From Paenibacillus macerans (GTDB taxonomy: Bacteria; Bacillota; Bacilli; Paenibacillales; Paenibacillaceae), in assembly GCF_900454495.1 (NCBI RefSeq), contig NZ_UGSI01000001.1, forward strand, positions 2,604,001-2,668,000: 64,000 bases of DNA, in the 5' to 3' direction. Below the pieces are notes generated by a model. It was not told where the DNA came from. It made no database searches and worked only from the letters and a program-made list of their open reading frames with translations. Within the stretch, counting starts at the first letter, position 1, and every line of letters begins with the position of its first letter. A program made the position numbers and the translations under genes. Below are positions 24,677 through 35,193 of this stretch, piece by piece.

Positions 24677-26431
24677 CTAACGAAAGACCTCAATTAAATG
24701 ACGATTTGCGTTGTAAGGTGTGCCTCGAGTTGTTCTTCTACCTGACTCTGCAATCAAAAACAGATTATTCTTTGCTCTTGATGAGAGGACGTAAAGTAAC
24801 TTTCTTGATATTTCATTTTCATCTGTTTCATGTGAGAATATGTTGGTCCAATGAGGAAGGTATCCCCATAATAAACAAAATCCAATTACCGTATCGAATT
24901 CAAGTCCTTTACATTTATGAGTGGTGATAAATGTTATTCCTCCCGATTTTGCAAATCCATTCTTATATATAGCAATCGAATCCCCTATACCATTTCTTGT
25001 CTGCCTTTTGATGCACTTTTTCTCAAATTCATTCAGTTCCAACACCAAATTTGAAAACAAATTAATGTCGATATTTATCCTGTTAAAGAAATACGAAAAA
25101 CCTTCTTTTAAGTACTCTATCCCCAATACACTGGAAGAAGAAAATGAGTTGATTACTTTTAAAATTTTTTGCGGACTGAGATTTGAGTCAGATATTTGCG
25201 GTAATTTTTCTTCCAAAGACTCGAGTAGAACATTTGCCCATCTCATGCGCAATATTACCTTATCTGGTGCTGGAGTGGATAAGAGTAGTTTTGCAAGATG
25301 ATAAAATAAATTATTATCATCTCTGTAAAGTGGAGATAGTCCAGCAGCATCTAAAGGTAAATTTGGATCTAATTGTTTTATTGATCTTGCCATATTTATT
25401 AATTCTTGCCATCGTGGAGCTATCACAGCTATTTCATTATACGGTATACCTTTACTATTATGTAATTCATAAATTAGGTTTCTGATATACTGGGCTAAAC
25501 TCTCTACTTTTACATCTCTATTAAAAGAAATAAGTGAAGTATTATCTTTATTCTTGCCCTTTGCTTCTATTGAATCTCCATAAATTTGAAAATTTTTATA
25601 GATATTAATAATTTGTTGAGTAGACCTATAATTACCATTTAAACTTTTCTCATTAATTTGATAGCCACCTATACATTCAACAATTTCTTGTTTTGTTTTT
25701 GAAACCCCACCTAATGTCTGATAAATTCCTTGGTTCGGGTCTCCTACAATTAACAGTTTCGTTTCATTATAACCAGCTTTTATTATTTCACCAATTATTA
25801 AGTACTGCAATTCTTGAGTATCTTGATACTCATCAATAAGAATCCATTTAAATATAGTCGATAAGTTCTTCGCTATCGAGGTGTTTTTCTTTAATATCTT
25901 ATAGGAATAAAATAATATTAAGTCAAAATCAACAAGTCTTTCTTTCTTTAGCTTGCGGTCGTATTCTTTAAGTATTAAATCGTTTTCATCATTAATGCTT
26001 ATAAAATCTCCATTTTGATTACGTCGAGTATTAAAATCTATATTTCTTAAATTTAGGGTATCCATAATATTATCAGTAATTTCTTGAACATCGTCTTCGT
26101 CCAAAAAGGAGTATCCATATTTTAATTCATCGAGAACATGAGAAAAGGGCTTAATTATCCAATTTGTACAAAAAGAATGTATCGTTCCACCCCAATAAAA
26201 TTGATTATCGACAAAGTTAGCCTCAAGCCTAAGCTCTATTTCTTCAGCAGCTAAATTTGTATACGTTATTGCAGCGACTTTCTCATTTTTCTTTAGTTTC
26301 ATCCCCTCATAGATTAATTTGGCTACAAGCGTTCTTGTTTTCCCACTACCGGGACAAGCAATAACTAGCAAGTTATCATTAAATTCGACGATTTCCCTTT
26401 GTTCAGTGCTTAATGTATTAAGGAGAATCAA
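24677..26431 (-). CDS. gajB: UvrD/Rep-like helicase, GajB of a Gabija-like defence system
   Basis: 584 residues, TTG start one base after the gajA stop, with GGGAGGGGAT as ribosome site. Superfamily 1A helicase motifs are in order: Q-motif-like LSTEQREIVE, Walker A ACPGSGKT (25-32), AITYTN (motif Ia), WILIDEYQDTQ (about 193-203), GDPNQGIYQ, NYRSTQQI, and TTHKCKGLEFD near the C terminus followed by LLYVLSSRAKN. In Gabija, GajB associates with the OLD nuclease GajA and senses or unwinds DNA ends during phage attack. The length is larger than the roughly 500 residues of the classical GajB. Confidence 0.82.
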   Translation of the reverse strand: MILLNTLSTEQREIVEFNDNLLVIACPGSGKTRTLVAKLIYEGMKLKKNEKVAAITYTNLAAEEIELRLEANFVDNQFYWGGTIHSFCTNWIIKPFSHVLDELKYGYSFLDEDDVQEITDNIMDTLNLRNIDFNTRRNQNGDFISINDENDLILKEYDRKLKKERLVDFDLILFYSYKILKKNTSIAKNLSTIFKWILIDEYQDTQELQYLIIGEIIKAGYNETKLLIVGDPNQGIYQTLGGVSKTKQEIVECIGGYQINEKSLNGNYRSTQQIINIYKNFQIYGDSIEAKGKNKDNTSLISFNRDVKVESLAQYIRNLIYELHNSKGIPYNEIAVIAPRWQELINMARSIKQLDPNLPLDAAGLSPLYRDDNNLFYHLAKLLLSTPAPDKVILRMRWANVLLESLEEKLPQISDSNLSPQKILKVINSFSSSSVLGIEYLKEGFSYFFNRINIDINLFSNLVLELNEFEKKCIKRQTRNGIGDSIAIYKNGFAKSGGITFITTHKCKGLEFDTVIGFCLLWGYLPHWTNIFSHETDENEISRKLLYVLSSRAKNNLFLIAESGRRTTRGTPYNANRHLIEVFR

Positions 26432-26432
26432 A

Positions 26433-28535
26433 CTATCCCCTCCCCATCAAAGTGATAAACTTAGTTACCATACTATCTTTATGAAGTGAACAAAATGATT
26501 CAATAATCTCCGTCTCAGTTGGTTTCTCTCCGTAAAGCATCTTAACTGTGCTAATAAAGCTTTTATACCCATTCCCCAAATGATGTTTAATAACCGATGT
26601 AATTTGATCTTTTTGTAAAGTGGCAACGAATGCTAACGCTTCTAGTAAATACTCAGGAAATACAACATTCTTATCTGACCTAGCTGCAATAGCTAATGCT
26701 AACCATCCTTTACCTTCTTTATTTGCTAAACGCAGAATTTCTTTCCCGTAAACACTCAGATCCGGGCTATTTATTTTTTCAACAGAACTATCTTGATCCG
26801 TTTTTCGTTTGTAAATATCTTTTCTTATAACATTTTCTATAACGTTTCTATTTCCTTCCTTAAGTAATTCCACTTCAAATGTATTAGTTGCATAAAATAC
26901 CGAAATAAAACTATTGTCCTGGCAAAACTCATCAAGTTTTTTTCTTCGTTCTTCTCCAGACTCTTGCGATTGTTTGCATTTTTTTTGAAATTCTTTATCC
27001 GCATACGTTTCGTCATTTAATGGTACGATTGAAATATCATTGTCCGTGACTATAGCACATCTTCTTCTAATTCGTTCTTTAGAGAACAGGATTGCTAAAT
27101 TTGTAAATTGTGTACTCCCAACATTAATTAGACTAACTCCTATTTCATCCAACGTAATTCCAAATGCCTTCTTTACCATTTCAGGAATGAGTATTAATTC
27201 AGCATCGCCCTCAACCAAAATCGCAGACTTTGCAAATAGCAATGTCGATCTTGTGGCATCTAAAAAACGTTCAATTCTTTTTACATCGTCGACATCCAAT
27301 CCACTACTAGGTTGTGAAACTTCACAGCAATTGTCCTCAACATATAGAATATTTACGGAATCGAGTGAACACGATGAAGAAATATGACTTGAATGAGTCG
27401 TTAATATAATTTGGGTGTTTTCATGGTCATGATATTTTTGAAATAAGGTTTTTTGGATATGGTTGTGTAAGTGAGCTTCGGGTTCTTCTATTAGCAAGAA
27501 ATGAGCTGCTTTATTTTGTTCATGGTCAAGTCGATTATACTCCTCGAGTTTCAGAGCTAAGTAAAGCAAGTTAGCCCCACCCAGGCTCATTTCATATAAA
27601 TCACCAATATAGTCTTCACCTGCAAATTCACCAGCTTTTATATTTAATGCTCTTAAAGTATTTTTGAAATCATCAGATAAGTTTGAGTTGATTTCGATTC
27701 TAGGCGCATAAGTGTAACCAACTGTTTTATGTAATGACTGAGAAACTCCATCTGCCAATTCTCTAATTTCTGGTAAGTTAGTTATATGCCAATTTAAATC
27801 TTTTATCGTTCTACTGACAGTTTCAGTGCTTGTTTCATTAATGTTTAAGTTACTTAGCATTCTAAGCAACGGTGATGTTCGTGGGTTTTTCAAATCCCCT
27901 ATTACGTCTCTTAGGGCTTTAGCATATGTACAAGCAAAATCATTTTTAAATACATATTGGTTAGCAGGTGTGCCAAGGAGACTATTATCTTCTTCATCTG
28001 GATTAGGAAAATTGTAACTAGAGAAGTCACCAACTAACGTTGTATATACATCATCCTGACTAAAGTCAGCTAATCCTCTCCCATATAAAACTGATTCGTA
28101 CTGATTAATTTTTATAGATGAGAGGTACTCTAAAAACTGTTCATCTTCCACAAATTCCTGACTCATTTCAAATAATCTTTTACGAACTTCGTACTTTGGC
28201 CTAAAGTAAAGATTTAATGAACCGCTATTTTCAGTTGTATGCGTACCCTGAAAAACGAGGGCTTGAGACGAATCATCATTAGAGAGGTTATCGAAATGCA
28301 GACTAATGACAATCCAATGCCCACGCCAATTCAAAAGAGAACGGTTAAAATCCGTATCGAGCAGGTTTGTAGACGATCTTGGTAAACTATCGTCTATTAT
28401 GAGTCTAAGTGCAAACAAGGCATTTGTTTTTCCCGATCCATTGGCACCTATTATTGTATTAACGCCTTCCTTAAAAATAAAGTTAGCTCTCTTGAAGTTT
28501 CTAAAGTTCCTGATTTTCAGACTGGATATATGCAT
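26433..28535 (-). CDS. gajA: OLD-family ATP-dependent endonuclease, GajA of a Gabija-like defence system
   Basis: 700 residues with GGAGG before the ATG. An N-terminal ABC/SMC-type ATPase has Walker A GANGSGKT (30-37), signature-like SLGGANLLYLALKL, Walker B LLIEEPEAHLHNH (about 342-354) and a His switch ILTTHSSHISS. A C-terminal TOPRIM domain has ILVEGDAE (about 435-442) and IVTDND (about 493-498). This is the class 2 OLD layout; coupled to a UvrD-like gene it defines Gabija. GajA nicks DNA and is restrained by nucleotides. The protein is about 120 residues longer than the characterised Bacillus cereus GajA, mostly in the ATPase insert and the C-terminal tail. Confidence 0.84.
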   Translation of the reverse strand: MHISSLKIRNFRNFKRANFIFKEGVNTIIGANGSGKTNALFALRLIIDDSLPRSSTNLLDTDFNRSLLNWRGHWIVISLHFDNLSNDDSSQALVFQGTHTTENSGSLNLYFRPKYEVRKRLFEMSQEFVEDEQFLEYLSSIKINQYESVLYGRGLADFSQDDVYTTLVGDFSSYNFPNPDEEDNSLLGTPANQYVFKNDFACTYAKALRDVIGDLKNPRTSPLLRMLSNLNINETSTETVSRTIKDLNWHITNLPEIRELADGVSQSLHKTVGYTYAPRIEINSNLSDDFKNTLRALNIKAGEFAGEDYIGDLYEMSLGGANLLYLALKLEEYNRLDHEQNKAAHFLLIEEPEAHLHNHIQKTLFQKYHDHENTQIILTTHSSHISSSCSLDSVNILYVEDNCCEVSQPSSGLDVDDVKRIERFLDATRSTLLFAKSAILVEGDAELILIPEMVKKAFGITLDEIGVSLINVGSTQFTNLAILFSKERIRRRCAIVTDNDISIVPLNDETYADKEFQKKCKQSQESGEERRKKLDEFCQDNSFISVFYATNTFEVELLKEGNRNVIENVIRKDIYKRKTDQDSSVEKINSPDLSVYGKEILRLANKEGKGWLALAIAARSDKNVVFPEYLLEALAFVATLQKDQITSVIKHHLGNGYKSFISTVKMLYGEKPTETEIIESFCSLHKDSMVTKFITLMGRG

Positions 28536-28733
28536 AAAAAATCCTCCATTCGTAGTATTATCCTGTTTCTTCTAATAGGAAATTCTACCATAATACTCGT
28601 TTTCTATATAGGTCTATTACACTATAAAATGCAACATAAGGCAGTCCTATTATTCATCTGTGTATTGTGTCACAACCCATAAATCATCACAGTATAATGT
28701 CATTATTTATCGAAAGTGTATATGTAGATTACA

Positions 28734-28772
28734 TAAAAAAAGCACGAGATAGACCTCCGACTCCGTGCTGGA
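28734..28772 (-). terminator. Intrinsic terminator ending the Rhs/immunity operon
   Basis: On the minus strand AGCACG / CGTGCT stem with a GC-rich loop, followed by TTTTTTTAT, about 80 bases after the immunity gene. Confidence 0.8.
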
Positions 28773-28848
28773 ATAATCAACCACCCCACGTAAGTCAAAC
28801 TCAGTATACCCCGCGCTCATTTGAATTATTTTTGTGACTTTAAAAGGT

Positions 28849-29382
28849 TTATAGTTCAAATGGATAAATACTCGATAACCCTTTTTTTATTTCTTCAATT
28901 TCAGTAAGCAGCTCTTGTCTATACTCGGCCTTAAGGTTCAAATATTCATCAAAATAAATGTCGGCTTGTGTATCTATAAGTCCTTCCATTTGTGATATTA
29001 GATCAGCCAATATAAACCATTCTTCTAAATTTATATTTAAATTCAATGCATGTTCAGAAAGAAAATCTCCAATGTCATGATCATAGAAATAAATCAAACT
29101 ATTAAAATTATTGTTTAAATTAATTAACCATAGATCCCCTTGTCCGCTTTCCCCAAATATCCAAAAATTTTCGTCAAATTCAGTAAAATCTTTACGATAA
29201 TCTTTGTTATACTGTTTTGCTTTTTCATACGAAAGGAGAATGCAGTCTTCGGATATTTTATTATCAGCTAAATTTTCACAAACCCATAAGTACTCCTTCG
29301 GAAATAATTCGCTAACAGCAATTGAGTTTTTTCTTCTTTGCAATCCGTTTACTATTTCCTCAAAGCTTCTCTTTTTAAACAC
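28849..29382 (-). CDS. SMI1/KNR4-family immunity protein
   Basis: 177 residues, GTG start with AGAGGTG upstream, 4 bases after the Rhs stop. It has an FWIFGESGQGDLWLI block and the following LIYFYDHD, the typical core of SMI1/KNR4 (SUKH) proteins, with an acidic helical tail. SUKH proteins are the most common immunity proteins of nuclease-type polymorphic toxins. Direct adjacency to the toxin tip of the 1929-residue Rhs protein makes it the likely cognate antitoxin, acting in the cytoplasm. Confidence 0.82.
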   Translation of the reverse strand: MFKKRSFEEIVNGLQRRKNSIAVSELFPKEYLWVCENLADNKISEDCILLSYEKAKQYNKDYRKDFTEFDENFWIFGESGQGDLWLINLNNNFNSLIYFYDHDIGDFLSEHALNLNINLEEWFILADLISQMEGLIDTQADIYFDEYLNLKAEYRQELLTEIEEIKKGLSSIYPFEL

Positions 29383-29386
29383 AGTC

Positions 29387-32300
29387 TCACCTCTTATACG
29401 AATAATTTTTAATTGACGTGGAACTTCTGGAGTTTATTTTACTTTTCTTTGCCATACTGTCTAAAACCATCTCAAAATAAGTTTTCATTTCTTGTTTTGA
29501 AGCATTTGAAAATTTAATTTTAGATTCATTCAAAATATTCTTCCAAACAATATTCCAGTTTTTACCCAACTTACTACTATTAGTATGAATTCCAGGCTTT
29601 TTAGTATGTTGTTTCTTGCTTAAATCGTAAAAATATTTAGGATCATTAACATCAATGTCTGCCATTTGTTTAAAAATATCTTTATATTGTTCCGGAAAAC
29701 CATGATGTATATCTCCAGATGCATTCTCTCCGGTAAACATTTTCCATAATTTTTGAAGTTTATACGTTGGGGTTTTGGCTAACCCAAACTCATCAACCCA
29801 GACATTCGGATCATCCACATACCCATACAACGTCGGGTTATTCCCTGCCAGCCCTATCGGGTCCTGCTGCGTATACATCCCCTCATGCGGCGAGTAGTAG
29901 CGGAAGCGGTTGTAGTACAGGCCTGTTTCCTCGTCCTCATATTGACCTGGGTAACGGAACGGACAATCGGATCTTTTGCCCTGGAGATAAATATTTTGGA
30001 CGTTGCCGTAAATGTCCAGTTGACAAGACCATACTCGTTCCCCATGTTCATTATACATTTCTACCGGGGTGCCCAGGTGGTCAGTGATGATGCTGTACGT
30101 ACCGTTAGCCGTGATTTTGGCGGCCGGGCGGAAGGTTCCGTCTTCAAACACCCAGGTCGTCATTGTGGTAGGGTCGGGCTCTTGTGGAGAAGGTTGAGAT
30201 AATAGGGACCTAAATTTTTCTGCCGCTCCTTGAGGTGCAGCTAAGTCAAACTCCAGTTTTCCCTCATGCTTGTCCTGCTTACTCACCGCTGTCCATTCAT
30301 GCAAAATTTGGTTCCCATCCCACATATAACAGTATACTACGCCGTTGAAGTGCTTCTCAATCCGGCGTCCTAGGCTATCATAGGTGAACACCACTTCCTT
30401 GCCGTCTGGACGAACGACCCTGCTCATCATGCCGTTGCCGTAATACTCATAGCACCAGCGACTGCCGTCCTGCTCCAGTTTTTCGATCAGTTGGCCTTCT
30501 TCATCATAGTTGTATTTCGTTCCTTGGAATTCGAGCAATCGCCCGTCTGCGCCGTATTTCCGGTCCGTGCGATGGCCGCTGCTGTACAAGTTCCCTACAT
30601 CGTCCGCCATGCGGAAGATTTTATCGAACTCGTCGCTAGCCCCGATCAAGGTGCCGAAATCGTCATAGTTATAGCGGATCGCCTTACCTGTCAGTTCGTT
30701 CGTCAGCGATTTCAGGCGGTAATTGATATCCCAGGCATACCTTCTTTTTCGGCTTTCGCGGCCACCGCTACTAACACTGTGCCGTTCCGGTCTTCCGATA
30801 ATATCGTATTGCCATTTACTCACTACTCCGCCGGGAAGCAGCCTTTCGATCTCTTGACCCAGCTTGTTATAGATCATTTCCGCAGTCCAAGGTATGCCCG
30901 TTCCGGCTGGGCCGTGACCAGCCTGCTCTTGCTCCTGCACTTTTTGCTCTGCCTGCAACTGGCTAATCTGACCCAGCATATCCCGGTCTATCTTGATGCG
31001 AGCACCCAGGCTGCTGATTACTTCCGTCCGGTTGCCGAGTTCATCATACTTGCTGGCGATCCAATATTTGTCGCGCCATTCCTGGATCAGATGGCCGGTT
31101 GCATCATACTCCAGCTTGACCGTGGCAAACGGATTGGTGGTCTCCAGCAAAGCCCCGATCCGGTTGTACTTGAACGTTTCGGTCATATCGTCACTGTAGG
31201 CTGTTTGCGTTATGCGGCCCATGTCATCATAGCTGAATGCCGTCCACCGGCCGCCGGGACGCTCTACCCTTTCCAGCACACCGCCAGGACTACGCACATA
31301 TTGTCTGACGATGCCGTCGAACCCGGTTTCTCGAACGATTTCACCGTTGGCATCACGTTCCAACTCATACCGCTCCCCATGCTCATTAACGACTGCCGTC
31401 AACTCTTCCTCGTTGTTATATACCAGCTCAACCCGCTTGCCTTTTGCTTCGCGCCAGGTCATTTGTCCGAGCGGTGTATACCCGAACGTAACGCGCTGCT
31501 TGGAATCCTCCGCGACGATGACATCTTCGTACGCATTATACTGCAGCTTGACCACGTTGCCATCCGGCAGTTCGGCCCGGACTACCCGTCCCAAAGCATC
31601 GTAGGTAAAATACTGATTTGCGCCCAGCGGACTCGTTGTTTGCAAACATTCTCCTCGGTGATTGTAGCTCCACTCGGCACTCGTTCCATCCGGCAGCGTC
31701 ATTCGGGTTAGATTATGGTGATCGTCGTACGTCAGCAACGTCGCCGCGTCCTGCGGGTTCCGCACCTCGCAAATCCGATGACGTTCATCGTACATGAACG
31801 TTGCCACGGTCCCATCCGCGCTAGCGACCCTGTTTAATCTCCCCTGTTCATCATAATCCCACGATTGGCTCCCGCCTTCCGGGTCGGTCACTTGCAGCAG
31901 TTGCCCCTGCTCGCTGTACATATACTGCCAACTGCCGCCGTCCGGCTGGATCGTCTGAACCAATTGTCCAAGCTCGTCATACACATACTGCGTCAATCGG
32001 CCATTCTCATCTGTTTCGCTCAGCAGGTCGGCCGTATCACTATAGGTATATTCGTATCTGCCGCCTAGCGGGTTGGTGATCGCTGTACAGTAATACTCCG
32101 GCGTATATTCATACTTTGTCGTATGCCCCTGACTGTTCGTCACCTCGTTGTATCCGTCAAAATAAGCGATGCGCCCTTCAAGCAGCCCGTCTTCGCCCCA
32201 CGTATGCACGCAGCGCGCTCCCGTGGTTGGGCCGTCATAGCGCCAGTAGAAGCTATACCCGTTGCGATCCTTTTTCTCGGTCATCAGATGCTGGTCATAG

Positions 32301-35176
32301 GTTTGATACGTCGTCTGGCCCAGCGCGTCCGTAATGGCGATCAGATCACCCGCTTCGTTGTACCGGTATTGCACCAACACTTCGCGCCGTTCGCTCAGCG
32401 GGCTGTCCGGATTCGTGCGGTACAAATGGGTGACCTTCGTAATTCGTCCCGCCGTATCCGTAGTGATATCCAGCACCCGTCCCACACTGTCGATGACCTG
32501 CTGCAAAAAGCCCCGCTCGTCATAATGCAGCTCAATGCGCTGTCCGAGCTCATTTTCTACCCGCACCAACTGGTACGGAACGGAAACTTCATTTTCCATT
32601 TCAGTGTCTACATCCGCTTCAACTTCCGCCTTGGCTCCCGCTCCGACCTTTACTTTCGCTCCTGCTGTTATAGCCCACACCTTCGATTCAGCTTGTTCCT
32701 TCGCTTCTGCTTGCAGCATCCCCTGCGCCTTCGAACCCGTTTCCATACCCCGAGGCGAACCGTCGGCTAACGCGGCAGGTGCCCGCCAACCCCCGTTCCC
32801 GGTCACAGGTGCAAAATAATACGTCAACCGCCGCTCATGCTCAAACATCGCATAGTTGTGTCCCATACGGCGCAGCGTCAACCGCTCGGAGCGGTTAAAC
32901 GTCTCCACGCGGCCACGATGCAGAAGTTCAAACGCCGCCGCCCGGCCATCGCCGAGCAGTACCCCGATGCCCTCCTTCAACACGGCTAAACGCATATCCA
33001 GCGCATGATGCACGCCATGGCCCAGCCATCCGCTGAACCGGCTGTCGCTGATCCATCGGCGTTCCCAGACCAAGGGCAGCGGGCCAGGGAATTCAAAGTC
33101 GGTCGCTTGGCTCATCATCGCCCCGGTGATCAAGTCCACCGGTTCAAAGCCCCAGTGACAAAACTTATCCTTAAGCTTTTTCGTGCAATTGAAATTAGCC
33201 AGTACCTTGTGATTTAGAGCGGTCAACGCCTTATCCAAACCGGATTTCTCCAAGGCCGCTTGCACCAGCTTGCCCGTTCTCTCCGCCAGCTCGTCCTGCA
33301 TTTTCGCCAGCTTTTCCGCGACCTGCTTCTGAATGACATCGGTCTGACCCATGACCTTTTTCGCGGCCGTGAGCACCTTGTCCATCTGGCTTTTGCCTAA
33401 CTTCAATACTTTCTCGCCGCCAACCTTCATCACCGCTTTGCCGATCTTGCTGGCGGCTTTCCCCGCCAGGCGGGCGGCCCCAAAGGCGTCTCCGACCCCG
33501 GGAATCATACAGACGAGCGATAACCCCGCGCCGACAAAATCGCCGCGCGCCAGACTAACCCCCGCATTAATCACATCAAATACGGCGCCGACGCCCGGCA
33601 ACATGCCAAGCACGTCCAGCCCCATTTGAACCTTATCCCAAAACCCTTCCTTCTCCTTATCGATCTTCGCCTGCTCGGCTTCCGGATTGGTCAGCTTCGC
33701 AAACGACTGCCGATCCCGGCCCTCGGCCACAATGACCTCGCCGGATGTTTCCACATTGTCGTTAATGATCACGCTGCCGCCCTTGCCGACGACGATGATC
33801 TCCTCCTCCGCGACGGCCTGAAACTGCTTAAATCCGCTAAAGTCGATCTCCTCCGGCGCCATCCAGATGATATCCTGTTCACTATGCAGCTCTATCCCCG
33901 TATCTTCATGAATCGACAGGAACAGCGAGCCCTCCTTGGCCGTAAAAGAAATGTCCTGCTGCCCCAGCATAAAATCCTTACCATAGCTGGTCGTAAACGA
34001 CTTTACCGTGGAATCGGCCATTTTCTGATTGGCTTTGGCGGCCGCTTCCCCGCCGGCGGACAGAGGCGTGCGCACCGAATTGATCAGCATCGCGTCGTCT
34101 TCGTCTTTTCCCGGAAAATACAGCTTAACCCGCGCCCCGACCTGCGGCATCGTATGCAGCAAGTGGCTGAACGGCGAAGAATAAGGGAACCAGACAGCTT
34201 CCGCTTCATCCTGCTCCTGATCTATATCCAGATGCACTTTGGCCCTGTTCGGTGCGACCCCGATGACCTTGCCTTCAACCGCAAGCCCGACCAGATACGG
34301 ATTATACCGCTGATTTTGCCGGATCCCTTCCGGAAGAGCGCACAAATAATCAAACTCCAGAATTCCCTTGTGTAGTTCCGCTTCCAGGCCCATCACCGTA
34401 AACCATATTCCGTTCAGTTCCACCTGATCGCCTAACTGCAGCAGTTGCTCCAGTCTGACCACACAACGGGTAAAAGATCTCTCCTGCAGCCTTTCGTTCG
34501 GCGCCGCAATCGCAGTCAAGAAAGCGTCAACCTTGCGTCCGATCCGGTAAGCCGTCCCTTCCGGCAGTTTCAGCCGCCCCGATCCGGCCGGGGCTCCGAT
34601 CCAGATCCGCGCCTCATGGCCGGCCACATCCGGGGTTAACACCGCCCCCGCTTGAGAAGCGACTCGCTGCAGAAACTCCCAATCCGTTTCCTCGTACTGC
34701 AGCAGCAGCTTGCCGATGGACCGCGACGTATCGAACGTATTTTCCTGAAGCTGGTGCCGATAAGGCGATAACACCTCATCGACGACTTCGCGGTAGCGCA
34801 TATTCATCTGCTGGAACGAGCGGCTTTTGCGCTCAACATCCAGTTGATATGTAGGCGAGATCACGACCAGCTCCACGTATTGATTATTCTGCACCTCATG
34901 CAGGTCAAGCTGATGAAGCTGCCCGAGGAACAGCGGATAGTCCTGCCGGCCGTCTCGGCCATGCCCCCATAACCCGATAGGATCGTCACTGCTTGCCCGC
35001 TCGACAATTTGCTCGCCGTTATGCTCCGGCAAGAGGCCCCGCAGCAGCATTCGCGCGTGATCCCCTGGATGGCGGATAATCTTGATCCGTTCCAGGCGAA
35101 GCTGGCCGTAAGGCCACTTTAGATAAAGATCCCGGAGCGTCAGACTCTCGTACTTTCGTTCTTTTTGATCCAGCAT
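29387..35176 (-). CDS. VgrG-Rhs fusion polymorphic toxin (1929 residues)
   Basis: GGAGGAG precedes the ATG. Domains in order: residues 1-450 are a VgrG/phage gpD-like spike (LLLQYEETDWEFLQRVASQAG, paralogous to the VgrG at 37249). About 520-575 is a hydrophobic, Gly-rich segment (VLGMLPGVGAVFDVINAG), then helical linkers. From about 675 the DUF6531 start GFEPVDLITGAMM leads into many YD repeats up to the conserved core end (QQDPIGLAGNNPTLYGYVDD, VDEFGLA, about 1795). The last ~130 residues are a variable tip with DIHHGFPEQYKDIF, suggesting an HNH/HHH-like nuclease. It would be loaded on a contractile injection spike and release the tip into a target cell; the SMI1/KNR4 gene follows. The toxin activity is inferred. 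Confidence 0.88.
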   Translation of the reverse strand: MLDQKERKYESLTLRDLYLKWPYGQLRLERIKIIRHPGDHARMLLRGLLPEHNGEQIVERASSDDPIGLWGHGRDGRQDYPLFLGQLHQLDLHEVQNNQYVELVVISPTYQLDVERKSRSFQQMNMRYREVVDEVLSPYRHQLQENTFDTSRSIGKLLLQYEETDWEFLQRVASQAGAVLTPDVAGHEARIWIGAPAGSGRLKLPEGTAYRIGRKVDAFLTAIAAPNERLQERSFTRCVVRLEQLLQLGDQVELNGIWFTVMGLEAELHKGILEFDYLCALPEGIRQNQRYNPYLVGLAVEGKVIGVAPNRAKVHLDIDQEQDEAEAVWFPYSSPFSHLLHTMPQVGARVKLYFPGKDEDDAMLINSVRTPLSAGGEAAAKANQKMADSTVKSFTTSYGKDFMLGQQDISFTAKEGSLFLSIHEDTGIELHSEQDIIWMAPEEIDFSGFKQFQAVAEEEIIVVGKGGSVIINDNVETSGEVIVAEGRDRQSFAKLTNPEAEQAKIDKEKEGFWDKVQMGLDVLGMLPGVGAVFDVINAGVSLARGDFVGAGLSLVCMIPGVGDAFGAARLAGKAASKIGKAVMKVGGEKVLKLGKSQMDKVLTAAKKVMGQTDVIQKQVAEKLAKMQDELAERTGKLVQAALEKSGLDKALTALNHKVLANFNCTKKLKDKFCHWGFEPVDLITGAMMSQATDFEFPGPLPLVWERRWISDSRFSGWLGHGVHHALDMRLAVLKEGIGVLLGDGRAAAFELLHRGRVETFNRSERLTLRRMGHNYAMFEHERRLTYYFAPVTGNGGWRAPAALADGSPRGMETGSKAQGMLQAEAKEQAESKVWAITAGAKVKVGAGAKAEVEADVDTEMENEVSVPYQLVRVENELGQRIELHYDERGFLQQVIDSVGRVLDITTDTAGRITKVTHLYRTNPDSPLSERREVLVQYRYNEAGDLIAITDALGQTTYQTYDQHLMTEKKDRNGYSFYWRYDGPTTGARCVHTWGEDGLLEGRIAYFDGYNEVTNSQGHTTKYEYTPEYYCTAITNPLGGRYEYTYSDTADLLSETDENGRLTQYVYDELGQLVQTIQPDGGSWQYMYSEQGQLLQVTDPEGGSQSWDYDEQGRLNRVASADGTVATFMYDERHRICEVRNPQDAATLLTYDDHHNLTRMTLPDGTSAEWSYNHRGECLQTTSPLGANQYFTYDALGRVVRAELPDGNVVKLQYNAYEDVIVAEDSKQRVTFGYTPLGQMTWREAKGKRVELVYNNEEELTAVVNEHGERYELERDANGEIVRETGFDGIVRQYVRSPGGVLERVERPGGRWTAFSYDDMGRITQTAYSDDMTETFKYNRIGALLETTNPFATVKLEYDATGHLIQEWRDKYWIASKYDELGNRTEVISSLGARIKIDRDMLGQISQLQAEQKVQEQEQAGHGPAGTGIPWTAEMIYNKLGQEIERLLPGGVVSKWQYDIIGRPERHSVSSGGRESRKRRYAWDINYRLKSLTNELTGKAIRYNYDDFGTLIGASDEFDKIFRMADDVGNLYSSGHRTDRKYGADGRLLEFQGTKYNYDEEGQLIEKLEQDGSRWCYEYYGNGMMSRVVRPDGKEVVFTYDSLGRRIEKHFNGVVYCYMWDGNQILHEWTAVSKQDKHEGKLEFDLAAPQGAAEKFRSLLSQPSPQEPDPTTMTTWVFEDGTFRPAAKITANGTYSIITDHLGTPVEMYNEHGERVWSCQLDIYGNVQNIYLQGKRSDCPFRYPGQYEDEETGLYYNRFRYYSPHEGMYTQQDPIGLAGNNPTLYGYVDDPNVWVDEFGLAKTPTYKLQKLWKMFTGENASGDIHHGFPEQYKDIFKQMADIDVNDPKYFYDLSKKQHTKKPGIHTNSSKLGKNWNIVWKNILNESKIKFSNASKQEMKTYFEMVLDSMAKKSKINSRSSTSIKNYSYKR

Positions 35177-35193
35177 CCCGCTCCTCCTTCCTT

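Noticed and set aside
30491..31711. 406-codon plus-strand frame
   Set aside because: Lies fully antisense to the Rhs repeats, no ribosome site, no recognisable sequence; a product of GC-rich codon structure.
33626..34375. 249-codon plus-strand frame
   Set aside because: Antisense shadow of the VgrG-like part of the Rhs gene.
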